64,000 nucleotides of DNA. It comes from a bacterium. Lineage in GTDB: Bacteria; Ratteibacteria; UBA8468; B48-G9; JAFGKM01. The stretch spans positions 47,849-111,848 of the forward strand of contig JALNXB010000002.1 of NCBI GenBank assembly GCA_023230585.1, written 5' to 3'. The notes under the pieces were generated by a model. The model searched no databases. It saw only the letters and a list, made by a program, of their open reading frames with translations, and had not been told where the DNA came from. Position numbers and translations under genes: made by a program. Shown in pieces: positions 25,543 to 34,616 of this stretch (position 1 is its first letter; each line of letters opens with the position of its first letter).

Positions 25543-25813
25543 TCAGTTCCCTTGTAATTGATATCTTATCAGAATCTCTTATCGTTATCTAAATTATACG
25601 GTTGATATGATGTCCTGTCAACAGGCCGAATTGTGATGTCATTTAAAGATTAAAAGAGCATTAAGGATTCTTTTTGCCTGCGGTGGTTTATTCAGAGTAC
25701 CCCCGAGGGATCTTGTCCCGACAGTATTTCTGAGGGATAGAAGGCAAAAAGAGAATTGTTTATTCCTGTAGAAATTGAATGGTGGTCATTGAGAAGTTAG
25801 TTTGTGAATTAGG
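25543..25813. repeat. Gap with a family C repeat
   Basis: At 25688-25745, GAGTACCCCCGAGGGATCTT, GTCCCGA and a second CTGAGGGATAGAAGGCAA block form a family C-like copy. A partial copy (ATCCCGAGTATCTCCGAGGGA) lies at 26697-26727 in the gap before the SGNH gene. No gene is seen. Confidence 0.6.
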
Positions 25814-26032
25814 TTATATTGTAAGGCGGTATTTTCTTTCACCTGTTTTTTGGATTTTCTTTTCTTTTGTCCATCTTTCCCATTTTGCTTTAGTTAATAT
25901 ATAAAATGCTTTCCATTCTTCTGGGTGTCGTGGTCTTTTTCTTACGGTCTTTGTTTGATTTATTTCTGCTCTCTGAATACTGAAGATAGAAAGGTTCTTC
26001 TTTTTGTATTCGTCGAAGTTATATTTTCTCAT
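25814..26032 (-). CDS. Small basic hypothetical protein paired with a nucleotidyltransferase
   Basis: The 72-residue, lysine/arginine-rich protein (FDEYKKKNLSIFSIQRAE...WKAFYILTKAKWERWTKEKK) has no motif that I recognise. Its start overlaps the end of the nucleotidyltransferase gene by 14 bases, so the two are translated together. A toxin-antitoxin or modification pair is possible but not shown. Confidence 0.5.
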   Translation of the reverse strand: MRKYNFDEYKKKNLSIFSIQRAEINQTKTVRKRPRHPEEWKAFYILTKAKWERWTKEKKIQKTGERKYRLTI

Positions 26033-26573
26033 TTTTTATCTTTTCCAACTCTTGAGTAACCTCTTCTTTTTTTGCCCTTTGGGATAGATACTTCCAATCA
26101 ATCTCTTTTTTGTGAAGTTTTAGCAATTGTTTTGCCCATTTACCATCTTCTTCAGATTTCCACCAAACAGAAGCGTTTAGGCGGTCAATAATTAAGTCTT
26201 CTATACCAATGATGTAAACTTTTAAATTATCAACAATAATTTCTGATATTTTTGAGTAATCTCCATTTTTTAATTTGCTGCTGACAATATCAATTTCAAT
26301 ATTATTTTGTTGGCAAATCCATAGTCGACCGATTTTTTGAAAATTCCATAATTTTAGTAAATTTTCTATCTCAGTTTGCCCATCGGTGACTATATCAATA
26401 TCTCCTGTTGCGTAAGAACCGAGTGTATAAAACTCGACGGCATGACCTCCTACTATGATAGGTTTGATGTCATCAGGGAGATATTTTGTGAGGATACCAG
26501 TAAAATAGAGACGTCTTTTGAAGTCGTTCTCTATTGTGTCCAATTTTTTGAGTTCTTTAGGTAAATTATTCAT
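26019..26573 (-). CDS. Nucleotidyltransferase-fold protein (AbiEii/DUF6036-like)
   Basis: The 184-residue protein has IVGGHAVEFYTLGSYATGDIDIV near residues 40-62: the GG loop and the D-x-D pair of the Pol-beta nucleotidyltransferase fold; a third acidic residue lies in IEIDIVSS near 95. C-terminal helices follow. Such stand-alone proteins occur in AbiE-like or MNT-type toxin-antitoxin modules. The start ATG has no clear RBS. Its 3' end overlaps the 72-residue gene. Confidence 0.7.
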   Translation of the reverse strand: MNNLPKELKKLDTIENDFKRRLYFTGILTKYLPDDIKPIIVGGHAVEFYTLGSYATGDIDIVTDGQTEIENLLKLWNFQKIGRLWICQQNNIEIDIVSSKLKNGDYSKISEIIVDNLKVYIIGIEDLIIDRLNASVWWKSEEDGKWAKQLLKLHKKEIDWKYLSQRAKKEEVTQELEKIKNEKI

Positions 26574-26740
26574 ATTATTTTGATAATGTTTTGCCTTACA
26601 GATTTTAGAGTACTATATAGGCGTTTTTATGTCAATTTTTGTGGATTTTGGGGTGGGAAGGGTTGGTGGAAAGTTTGTAACGGATAAAAGATGAGTTTAT
26701 CCCGAGTATCTCCGAGGGATAGAAGGCAATAGTGCGATTT

Positions 26741-28996
26741 TTATCTGGTGTCGTAAGCGTAAAGACCAAGTATGCGAACCGTTCCACCAGTTGTTTTTAT
26801 TGTAATTTTGTGTTTACCGTAAGAACCCCCCGTAACAGGTACCCTGTTTTCCATATAATAGGTGTTTCCGTTGGTGCATTTATAGGGAACATTTGCTTCT
26901 ACTTCTGTTTGGTGTTTGGTATTACTTACGCTTACAGTAAATTTTCCTCCGTCTTTCTCATCAATATAGGCAATTGAAAATAGGTTGCCTGTTGCTTGAA
27001 TATCAATGCTTTCGCCTTCTTTTAAAAGAAAATATTTAGAGCCGTATGGAGCGCCCCATTCTGATTTAAATTCTTTTATTGCAACTTTTTTCTCCCACAT
27101 TTTGCTGTCTGCTGGAAAGAATGTTTTGTTTAATGCTACTTTATTGTCTGTTGCAATAATTTTGGGGTTGGTACCGATTATTTCTACAACATAACGGTTA
27201 CCTGTTTCTAATCTACCATAAGCAAAGGCAGAGTTCCTTATATCTCGCCCCATTGAGTTGCGACCTCTCCCAGCGTCTTTCATTAGAGTTCCATTTATTT
27301 TAATCTTCATTGTGGTGGGGGGATCTGTTTCTGGGGGCGTGTGTGATGCCCAAAGATTGAACGCACTATCTTCGAGTATAAACATTCTCCCTTCAACAAA
27401 ACGAGGGTGTGGAGCGGTAAAGGTTACCATATCTCCTTCCCAGTTGTATGAGTATTTGTTCATTCTTTTAGGGAGAAGTTTTTGGTTTGACCATTTTTGG
27501 TCAAAATCAGTAATTTCAAACCCTTTTTCAAGTTGTTTAAACCACAGGTAATGACCGACTGCTTGAAAATGGACGTTATCTGTTGCTAACGCAAAAAAGT
27601 TTGTACTTTTAGGTAGCCGTCTATCAAAATCTCTTAAATCTATGAAAGGGATATTGTAGAGCGAACAAAGTCTTTTTAGTGGACCGGTAGTAATATCTTC
27701 TTTCCCTTTTTTGACAGGCCAGCAACAAAAAAGGAATTCAACGTTAGGGTGGTATCTCTGGAATAACCGTATTGCACCCTCATAAGCGGCTACAGTATCT
27801 GGTTCGTCTATCTGTTCGTTGTGACCGCTACCATACCCAAAAATTATTAAATCAGGTGAAGGTTTACCTTTTTTGAATAGTTCAGGGTAGAGAGTTTCCC
27901 ATTTGTATCCTTCTGAATGTCCGTTGATACCTGGGATAGGTTCACTAAATAAATTAGAGTATTCAATAAATCCTGTATGTCCTTCTCCAATACTTGAACC
28001 ATCGCAAGCCATAACATTAAGCAAGATTCTGCTAACAGGTAAGTTAAATTTTCTCATCAATTCAAGTCGTAACCTACCCGTATACATAAAGTAGTGTTGA
28101 AAATAACCTATATACCCTGTAAGGTCTGGTCTACCAACTGTTTCTGGAAGAAAAAACCTGCTATTGGGAACAGGTTCTTTATAGGTTTTACTTTGGGGGT
28201 TTTCATCGTATAGGTATAGAGGAGGGTTTGCGCTACCTCTATCTATACTTGAACCGAGCGTAAGGATATGTATAGGTTGGTCGTTAAGAAGTTTTTTCAT
28301 TGTGCGGGGAAGTTTTTGTGAATAAGAAGGAATCTGTCTGCCTTTGACCAACTTTAACAGTGTATCTTTTTTTGTTGTAAGTAGAGGCCATCTAACCCAC
28401 ACTGGGGAAGATGAGATGTTTTCAAACTGGATTTGTAGCCCAACAACATTTCGATATTCTGAGGAGGACTCTCTTGTCTTCTTAAAATACCAGTCAATAG
28501 TTAACCATTCTGTTTCGAGTTGTTCTGTATCAGTTCTACCTGAAAAGGAAGTTTCTTCGGATATAATAACAAGTTCGCCTCGCCCGTGTTTATAAAATAC
28601 ACGGATATCTGTTAACCCAAACTCTGAAGGGGACCAGGTACCGTCAGAACTTTCAGGACCAACAAGTTTAAGACTCATTTTTACTGAGGAAGGTTCCTTT
28701 TGTCTTATTTCTGCTTTAAGTTTCAGTCTTCTTTTTTTAAGTTTAATATCTAAATCAGCAAGAGGTATAAACTGCCAGAATAATTTTTTAGGAAAGATTT
28801 TTACGCAGTTGCCAGAACTTTGTTTATTAAAACCTTCTTTCATTGGGTGTATTTCTATATCTCCGAACTCTTTTACATTCCAACCGGCTGTATAATGTCC
28901 ATAATCAAAATCTTTTTTGAGGCACTTGAATTCAGGGTTAGTTAAAAAATTAGGGGGGACAATTGGAATACTCTTTTTTTGTTTTTCTGTTGACAT
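26741..28996 (-). CDS. Large SGNH/GDSL-type hydrolase
   Basis: The 751-residue protein has the four SGNH blocks in modified form: block I LTLGSSIDRGSA near residue 245, block II CDGSSIGEGHTG near 330, block III IIFGYGSGHNEQ near 385, and block V DNVHFQAVGHYLW near 485. The N-terminal 220 residues (TDIRVFYKHGRGEL...) look like a beta-sandwich or carbohydrate-binding domain, and the last 200 residues are beta-rich. There is no signal peptide. It probably removes acyl groups from a polysaccharide or lipid. AAAGGAGAT precedes ATG. It stands alone. Confidence 0.75.
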   Translation of the reverse strand: MSTEKQKKSIPIVPPNFLTNPEFKCLKKDFDYGHYTAGWNVKEFGDIEIHPMKEGFNKQSSGNCVKIFPKKLFWQFIPLADLDIKLKKRRLKLKAEIRQKEPSSVKMSLKLVGPESSDGTWSPSEFGLTDIRVFYKHGRGELVIISEETSFSGRTDTEQLETEWLTIDWYFKKTRESSSEYRNVVGLQIQFENISSSPVWVRWPLLTTKKDTLLKLVKGRQIPSYSQKLPRTMKKLLNDQPIHILTLGSSIDRGSANPPLYLYDENPQSKTYKEPVPNSRFFLPETVGRPDLTGYIGYFQHYFMYTGRLRLELMRKFNLPVSRILLNVMACDGSSIGEGHTGFIEYSNLFSEPIPGINGHSEGYKWETLYPELFKKGKPSPDLIIFGYGSGHNEQIDEPDTVAAYEGAIRLFQRYHPNVEFLFCCWPVKKGKEDITTGPLKRLCSLYNIPFIDLRDFDRRLPKSTNFFALATDNVHFQAVGHYLWFKQLEKGFEITDFDQKWSNQKLLPKRMNKYSYNWEGDMVTFTAPHPRFVEGRMFILEDSAFNLWASHTPPETDPPTTMKIKINGTLMKDAGRGRNSMGRDIRNSAFAYGRLETGNRYVVEIIGTNPKIIATDNKVALNKTFFPADSKMWEKKVAIKEFKSEWGAPYGSKYFLLKEGESIDIQATGNLFSIAYIDEKDGGKFTVSVSNTKHQTEVEANVPYKCTNGNTYYMENRVPVTGGSYGKHKITIKTTGGTVRILGLYAYDTR

Positions 28997-29716
28997 AAGA
29001 ATCTCCTTTTGTTTTAAAAAGTTGTGTTCTATTATAGTACATTTTTTTGGATAAAGAAAGAAAAAGAAGTATTGGTAGAGTAGGGGGTAAAGAGGTGGGT
29101 AACGGGATATGGCAAATTGATTTTATTAGTTATATACTTGGTTTTTTGATAAAGAGAGTGACAGATTTTCGTTATGTTAAGGTTAATTTGGCTTAAAATA
29201 TTAATTTGAACTACAAATGAATAAAAGTGTAAACTATGTCCCAAGAATAAGGATAAACTCGCCGTAGGCGGAAAAGGAATGCCCCTTTCTTTGCCTTCTC
29301 CCCTAAGGGGATGTTTGGGGTAGTAAGTCCCAAAGAGTTTGCAGAGAGGTTAATGGGATGAGGCTTGTCCGCCGAAGCTTGTATTGTAGCGTAGGTGGAG
29401 GTGCAGTTAGCAGGCTAAGAAAAAACGAAGGACGTAACAATAAAAGATGAAGTTGCTCCTTGCATGTCATTCTGGATTTGATCCGTAATCTCGTTTTTAT
29501 TACTTATGTTAGGTGGGTTAGGTTAGAGATCCGGAAACAAGTTTAGGATGACAAAATTGGACGCTAAGATGGGATAGTGACAAGCAAAAAACATAAACAT
29601 AAAAGCCCCCCTCTCCTTACATCCTCTTCCCCAGAGGAGAGGAGAATTTGGGTGGATTTCATCTCTCCCTCGGGCATACTCGGGACAAGACCCTAGAGGA
29701 GAGTGGGATGGAGGAG
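28997..29716. repeat. Long repeat cluster (families A, B, C, E)
   Basis: No gene is seen in this 720-base gap. 29245-29285 is the CTCGCCGTAGGCGGAAAAGG end of family A. 29330-29405 is family E (GGTTAATGGGATGAGGCTTG then CCGCCGAAGCTTGTATTGTA). 29466-29560 is family B with its GGAAACAAGTTTAGGATGACA second half. 29605-29705 is family C with CCTCGGGCATACTCGGGACA. The first 230 bases are unique and AT-rich. Confidence 0.75.
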
Positions 29717-31330
29717 TTATTTGAAGAGGTTTTCGTCGAGTTTAAACCTTAACATAATGTAAGGACCTTTACCGCTATAAGTGCTACCTGTAAGGTCTTG
29801 GTCAAAACTATCAAAAGAGTAACCCAGCGAGAACCATAAATCTTTTACTACCCTATAACCTATTTCAGCTGAACCACCAATAAAACTTGTTCCGGTATCA
29901 TAAGAGTTTAGCAACCTAAGTTCAAGCCCTAAATCAAACCTGTCTGTTATATCATGTAAGAGACGTCCAGATATAAGGTCTGAATAACTGGAAATATCGG
30001 CATCATTGGTTAGTTTACCAGCATATTTACCTGTGAACTGAGTTTTGCTGTTAAACTGGTAGTTCCCCTCAACTGAACCTATATAAGAGGTTTCGTTATA
30101 AGATGGTGAAGAGTTAGTATTTTTATCTACCTTAAACTCAAGGCGAGCTAAGGCGTTAAATTTGTTATTTGTTATAGGTCTGTATGCTGTGCCCAAAAGT
30201 GTTCTTGCAGTTATCTGTTCGCCACCACCAATAAAGGAGTTGTAGAATAACCGTTGTCTGAGCATAAATGAGTATTCTGGGTTAAGCATAGTTGCAATAG
30301 ATAACTCTGCCAGGTTAGACCTTTCCGATGTCTGGCGCCTATGTTCAAACCTTGATGTTATTTTTAGGTCATCTTTAGGTAGGTATTCAAGCCCTAAAGC
30401 AGCAGCAAAAGCGTCTGGTTGGCTCTGCCGCTCTTTTCCGCTAAGAGTAGTAAGGTTTTCAACGGATACGTTGCCTGTAATGTTATCGGCTAAATTGAAT
30501 TTGTTACGCAATCCAATACTTTGTTGAGAATTGTTCCCGTCTATGCCACCGCTCAAACGGTATTCGTTAAAAGCTGAAGTTGAAGGTGTAAGGTCTGCTT
30601 CCACTCCAAGCGCTGTTCTCATCTCTTTTCTATCCTCAAAATGTCCGTATTCCTGCCGTAGGTACGCTTTTCTAGTATCATCAATTTTGTAATCTATTCC
30701 TGCACGGGTTGCTGTTCCCTCGTCTGCAAGGAAATTTTGTTTATGTTCAAGCAAGACAGATACCTTTGAATTGAGTTGCTGTTCAATCCTTACCTTTGCA
30801 CCTGTTGCTTCTTCTGGTGTATCTTCGCTAAAATCAAATGGTTCACGGGAAGAAGGGCTTGATGGTGATACATAATTATCGGTTGCTGTCTCTCTATAAA
30901 ATTCTGCTTCTATGGTTGTTTTACCTATTTTTTTACCGGCACCGATACTGCCAAACTGGTGTTTCATATTGTTAAGAGTATCTTTCTCATCAAAGTAGGT
31001 GGCTTTTAACCAGGTTGTTTCATCTGCTTTAAGTATTGCCTCAAACCCGTATTTTTCTGTACCTCTCATTACATCAATAGCTGATGGGTTATCAAAGTAG
31101 TCGCCTATATTTCTGTAGTATGCAGATAATAGCAGGTTATCGGTAGGGTGCGAATCAACTTCAATCAACCAACCTGTATCTTTTTTGGGAGTGAAGGTGT
31201 TGCTTATATCAAATATAGATTCTGTCTGAGAAAACTCTGTCTTTACTGTTGTGTTACCCGGTAAAGATAGGGTTAAGGTTGCTATCGTGAGAAGGTATAG
31301 CTCTTTTGAATAAAATACCACCAATATCAT
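29717..31330 (-). CDS. Outer-membrane beta-barrel, C-terminal part of a frameshifted gene
   Basis: The 537-residue frame consists of alternating short strands (TEIGYRVVKDLWFSLGYSFDSF and many like it) and ends in MLRFKLDENLFK, typical of a large outer-membrane barrel. It overlaps the end of the 1116-residue gene by 77 bases in another frame; its first 24 codons cover sequence that encodes GGILFKRAIPSHD in that gene. Its ATG has no RBS and no convincing signal peptide. I read it as the C-terminal half of one original protein, split by a frameshift near 31254. A sequencing error is the other option. Confidence 0.75.
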   Translation of the reverse strand: MILVVFYSKELYLLTIATLTLSLPGNTTVKTEFSQTESIFDISNTFTPKKDTGWLIEVDSHPTDNLLLSAYYRNIGDYFDNPSAIDVMRGTEKYGFEAILKADETTWLKATYFDEKDTLNNMKHQFGSIGAGKKIGKTTIEAEFYRETATDNYVSPSSPSSREPFDFSEDTPEEATGAKVRIEQQLNSKVSVLLEHKQNFLADEGTATRAGIDYKIDDTRKAYLRQEYGHFEDRKEMRTALGVEADLTPSTSAFNEYRLSGGIDGNNSQQSIGLRNKFNLADNITGNVSVENLTTLSGKERQSQPDAFAAALGLEYLPKDDLKITSRFEHRRQTSERSNLAELSIATMLNPEYSFMLRQRLFYNSFIGGGEQITARTLLGTAYRPITNNKFNALARLEFKVDKNTNSSPSYNETSYIGSVEGNYQFNSKTQFTGKYAGKLTNDADISSYSDLISGRLLHDITDRFDLGLELRLLNSYDTGTSFIGGSAEIGYRVVKDLWFSLGYSFDSFDQDLTGSTYSGKGPYIMLRFKLDENLFK

Positions 31331-34300
31331 AATCTATAACGTAGTCGTTACCTCTTCTCATTCTATCTTTTGTAAGTATTTTTTCTGGTCGGTTTCTATC
31401 TCGTGTTTCAATAATAACCATATCGCTACCTTCAATAACAGACCTGCTGGTAAGATAGTAGTAACCAGATATACCTTTTGCTGGGAAGGTATCAATTTTT
31501 TGGACCTGGTTGGTATGGCTCAAGAAGCTCTTGAAAGAAAAATCCTCTTTCTTGATTTCTGATTTTAACCCTGTAAAAGTTCTTTCGTAAGAGTTAAGTT
31601 TTGAATCGTTAAACCCTGTCCGTATATCTCCATACATAATATGGGATTCGTCTTTATCTACCCTTATATACATTCTGTCTTTTGATTCGGCTTCATATTC
31701 GAGTTTGCTATCATCACCGTATATAGGGTATTTGTCTTCTGTTTCTGTGTTTTTAACTCTTTCATGAAAGAAATCGTCATCCTTCTCTTTTGCAGTATCA
31801 AAAGACGCCGTAAGAAGGAAACCGTTACCTATATCTCCTTTAGCAAAAAGCGCACCTCTTCCTGCAACCCCAAGACCTTCTTGTTTCATCCAGTTTTTAT
31901 CAAGGTAAGATGTGTTGCCTTTTGTTCTGCTATACCCAAGAGCAACCTCTCCATAACCTATAAGCATTAGAGGACGCAGGTAAGGAGAGAAGAATACTGT
32001 ATTTTCACCAACCAAATTGTCATAATAAACCTTTATTGTGGATAAAGAAGGAGATATTGGAGATAAAATCTGGAATTTTGCTACCCCTTTATTACAAGAT
32101 ACTTGTATACCTTGGGTTGATTTGTCTATATCTTTGGTAACTATTTCGCCTACACTTGTTTCAACAGTAAAAGAGGTAGGATATTCAAGCAGGTTACCGT
32201 TTTTATCTTTAATAAATGCTTCCACTTCAAGTATAGATATTCCGTCTGCTTGAACCTTCTTTTCTTTTGGGTTGACCACAATCTCAAACGGGTTATCTGG
32301 AGTTGTAACTGTAACCTCTTTTACACCTCTAACGTTTCCAAACTGGTCAACAACTTCAATCTTAAAAATGTTGCTGGCTCCCTGCTTTAATTGTAGACCT
32401 ATATATTCATATACAGATGTTCTTGAACGGTTGCTTTCAAGTTTCATACCTAATTTTGTATCTTCTACTTTTGTACCGTTAAGATATAAAGTAACTGCAG
32501 TATTTAAAGGCGCCTTAAACATTACGTTGGTAGATTTTTTAGGTAGATATGTCCCATCTAAAGGAGAAATAAAATCAAGTTCAGGTACCATATTTACTAT
32601 ATCTTCCTTTAATAACTCCAGTTTTTCTTCTTGAGTTTGTGGTGCGACCGGTGTTTCTACAACTTCTTTTACAATGGTCTCATCAGTTTTTTGTGAAACA
32701 TCTGGATAAACAACTCTATCAGGAAGTATATACGCCCTTCTGACAAACGCACTCGAGTAGTCCTTTTTAATTTTTTTAAGGTCAACTTGTGCATCTGCTG
32801 TTGAGTTATAGTTACCCATTCTTAAAGTTAGTTTATCTTGTATAAGTTCAACCCTAAGGTTCTTAAATCCTTCTTTCTCTAATTTTTGTGCGGTAAGTAT
32901 AGCGTTTTTAGTATCTCTTTTTTGGAAAGAAGCTATCTGTATGGTATTTATAGTTGTAGGTGTTTCGTCTTTAGATATATCTTCTTCTATTAAAGCAAAA
33001 TCAGCCCTAAATAGTCCACCTGGGAGTATATCAGCAAATTGTGAGATATTGTTACCCATAAACCTGTTTGATATAGGGTATGGTTTTAATCCGTCGGGAA
33101 TAGTTGTCTTATCGATCCTTATTATATGAGTGCCGGGAGTAACACCAGGTATTGAGTATTTTCCTTGTTCATCGGTTACAATCCGTGTACCATCTTGAGT
33201 ATATAAGACAACACCTTTTATACCTGATTCGTCAGTGTCTTGAATTTTGTTTCTGTTATTATCAAGGAAAACTTTACCTATAATAGTGCCTTTTGAAGTG
33301 AAAACACCTTCATTAATTTTTATAGTGAAAGATACTGGAGGTGAAGAAATGCTTTTACCAACACTTGTTCCAGTTGCTATAACTCTGTTTTTAGCGTCAC
33401 CTTTTTTAGTACCAACACTGATTATGGCGTTATATGTTATTTCTATAGAAGTGTTGGAGTTGATTATAGGTATATCCCAAACAAGTGTTCTACCTGTAAT
33501 TGTTGGGTTGGGTGCGGGTAAAGAATCAAACTTTGTGGAACCTTCAACATAACTTATACTATGCGGCATCACGTCTGTAACACTTATGTTGGTTATATCA
33601 ACATTACCTTGGTTGGTTATTTTTACGGAATATCTGATAATATCGCCTATAGAAGCAGTTGTTCTATTGGCTGTTTTTGTTATGCTAAACTCTGATGCTT
33701 TTGGGTCTATAGGGATATCTATATTTAAAGGTGGAGTTAAAGGTGTAAGTTCAAAATTCTCGCCCCTTGAACCGTTGACTATTTCGTACCCTGAAGGCAT
33801 CTCTAAGGTAGGAACAACTGAAGGGTAAGTATAACCTTCTGGTAGAGAAGATAATGAAAGATAAAATATTCCGGGTGGGACCAGAGGAAAAGCGTATTTT
33901 CCGTCAGAATCGGTTGTAACAGGGTTAGGGTCAAAAGGTAAGTCAGCTGCTACCCCTGTACTTGCATCCATCAGGGTTACAACCACACCCTCTATTGGGT
34001 TGCCTGTAATAGAGTCAAAAACAATTCCATAAGGGTCTATATAAGCAACACTTTCAACCACAGGTTGTGGGTCGAGAGGGTCGGTATATATGGCTTTAAT
34101 AATAGTGTTTTCTCTTACTGATAGAATATCGTTGTTTGGAACAGAAGGAGCAGAAGTTGTAGGTATAGAGCCCCTAAAAACACCTGTATCAATCCCTGTT
34201 TCATAAAGTGTTATAGTTTCTGTATCACCTGTTTGGCTATCTGTAAGGGTTATGGTTACTGTCTCTTCTATATCTCTGTAAATGTTCTGGTCTAAATCTG

Positions 34301-34604
34301 TTACCTGTATATATAACGTTTCGCCTACCTTATATACAGATTTGGGTTCCCAATTCTCGTTGAAAAACTCTATAATACCTTGAGTTCTTTCTGTAGTAAT
34401 AGTTGTTACAGGTGGGGTATCTCCATCATAAGGGTTCAAGTTGGCATCTTTATATTCAACTGAAGCAATATTAATAATAGGAGTGCCCGGCGGCGTAGGT
34501 GCCGCAAAAAGAGCAATAGTGTAAGCAAAAAACAGCATACTTACAACAGCTACTGCCGCCGGTCTTTTATACCTCAAAAGTTTTTTAATTACTCCTATTA
34601 TCAT
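31254..34604 (-). CDS. Multi-domain surface protein: DUF11, SdrD-B-like, SPOR-like, barrel start
   Basis: The 1116-residue product starts with a signal or anchor helix (residues about 16-34). Then come Ig-like domains, an SdrD-B/CNA-B-like domain (about 190-270, SITGNPIEGVVVTL...GKYAFPLVPPG), a DUF11 domain (305-400, TKTANRTTASIGDIIRYSV), a second SdrD-B unit (440-520, DNNRNKIQDTDESGIKGV) and a SPOR-like domain (553-630, IQIASFQKRDTKNA). An Ig-like region follows, and the first strands of a beta-barrel from about 878. The SPOR domain would bind denuded peptidoglycan and the barrel would sit in the outer membrane. It stops after SNLNPIFTG, where the continuing frame is 29717-31330. Confidence 0.75.
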   Translation of the reverse strand: MIIGVIKKLLRYKRPAAVAVVSMLFFAYTIALFAAPTPPGTPIINIASVEYKDANLNPYDGDTPPVTTITTERTQGIIEFFNENWEPKSVYKVGETLYIQVTDLDQNIYRDIEETVTITLTDSQTGDTETITLYETGIDTGVFRGSIPTTSAPSVPNNDILSVRENTIIKAIYTDPLDPQPVVESVAYIDPYGIVFDSITGNPIEGVVVTLMDASTGVAADLPFDPNPVTTDSDGKYAFPLVPPGIFYLSLSSLPEGYTYPSVVPTLEMPSGYEIVNGSRGENFELTPLTPPLNIDIPIDPKASEFSITKTANRTTASIGDIIRYSVKITNQGNVDITNISVTDVMPHSISYVEGSTKFDSLPAPNPTITGRTLVWDIPIINSNTSIEITYNAIISVGTKKGDAKNRVIATGTSVGKSISSPPVSFTIKINEGVFTSKGTIIGKVFLDNNRNKIQDTDESGIKGVVLYTQDGTRIVTDEQGKYSIPGVTPGTHIIRIDKTTIPDGLKPYPISNRFMGNNISQFADILPGGLFRADFALIEEDISKDETPTTINTIQIASFQKRDTKNAILTAQKLEKEGFKNLRVELIQDKLTLRMGNYNSTADAQVDLKKIKKDYSSAFVRRAYILPDRVVYPDVSQKTDETIVKEVVETPVAPQTQEEKLELLKEDIVNMVPELDFISPLDGTYLPKKSTNVMFKAPLNTAVTLYLNGTKVEDTKLGMKLESNRSRTSVYEYIGLQLKQGASNIFKIEVVDQFGNVRGVKEVTVTTPDNPFEIVVNPKEKKVQADGISILEVEAFIKDKNGNLLEYPTSFTVETSVGEIVTKDIDKSTQGIQVSCNKGVAKFQILSPISPSLSTIKVYYDNLVGENTVFFSPYLRPLMLIGYGEVALGYSRTKGNTSYLDKNWMKQEGLGVAGRGALFAKGDIGNGFLLTASFDTAKEKDDDFFHERVKNTETEDKYPIYGDDSKLEYEAESKDRMYIRVDKDESHIMYGDIRTGFNDSKLNSYERTFTGLKSEIKKEDFSFKSFLSHTNQVQKIDTFPAKGISGYYYLTSRSVIEGSDMVIIETRDRNRPEKILTKDRMRRGNDYVIDYDIGGILFKRAIPSHDSNLNPIFTG

Positions 34605-34616
34605 TTTTTTCCTTAC

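Noticed and set aside
31254..31330. Independent start of the 537-residue barrel with its own signal peptide (LYLLTIATLTLSLPG)
   Set aside because: The hydrophobic stretch arises from codons that encode conserved barrel sequence in the upstream frame, and there is no RBS; a frameshift explains it better, though not with certainty.
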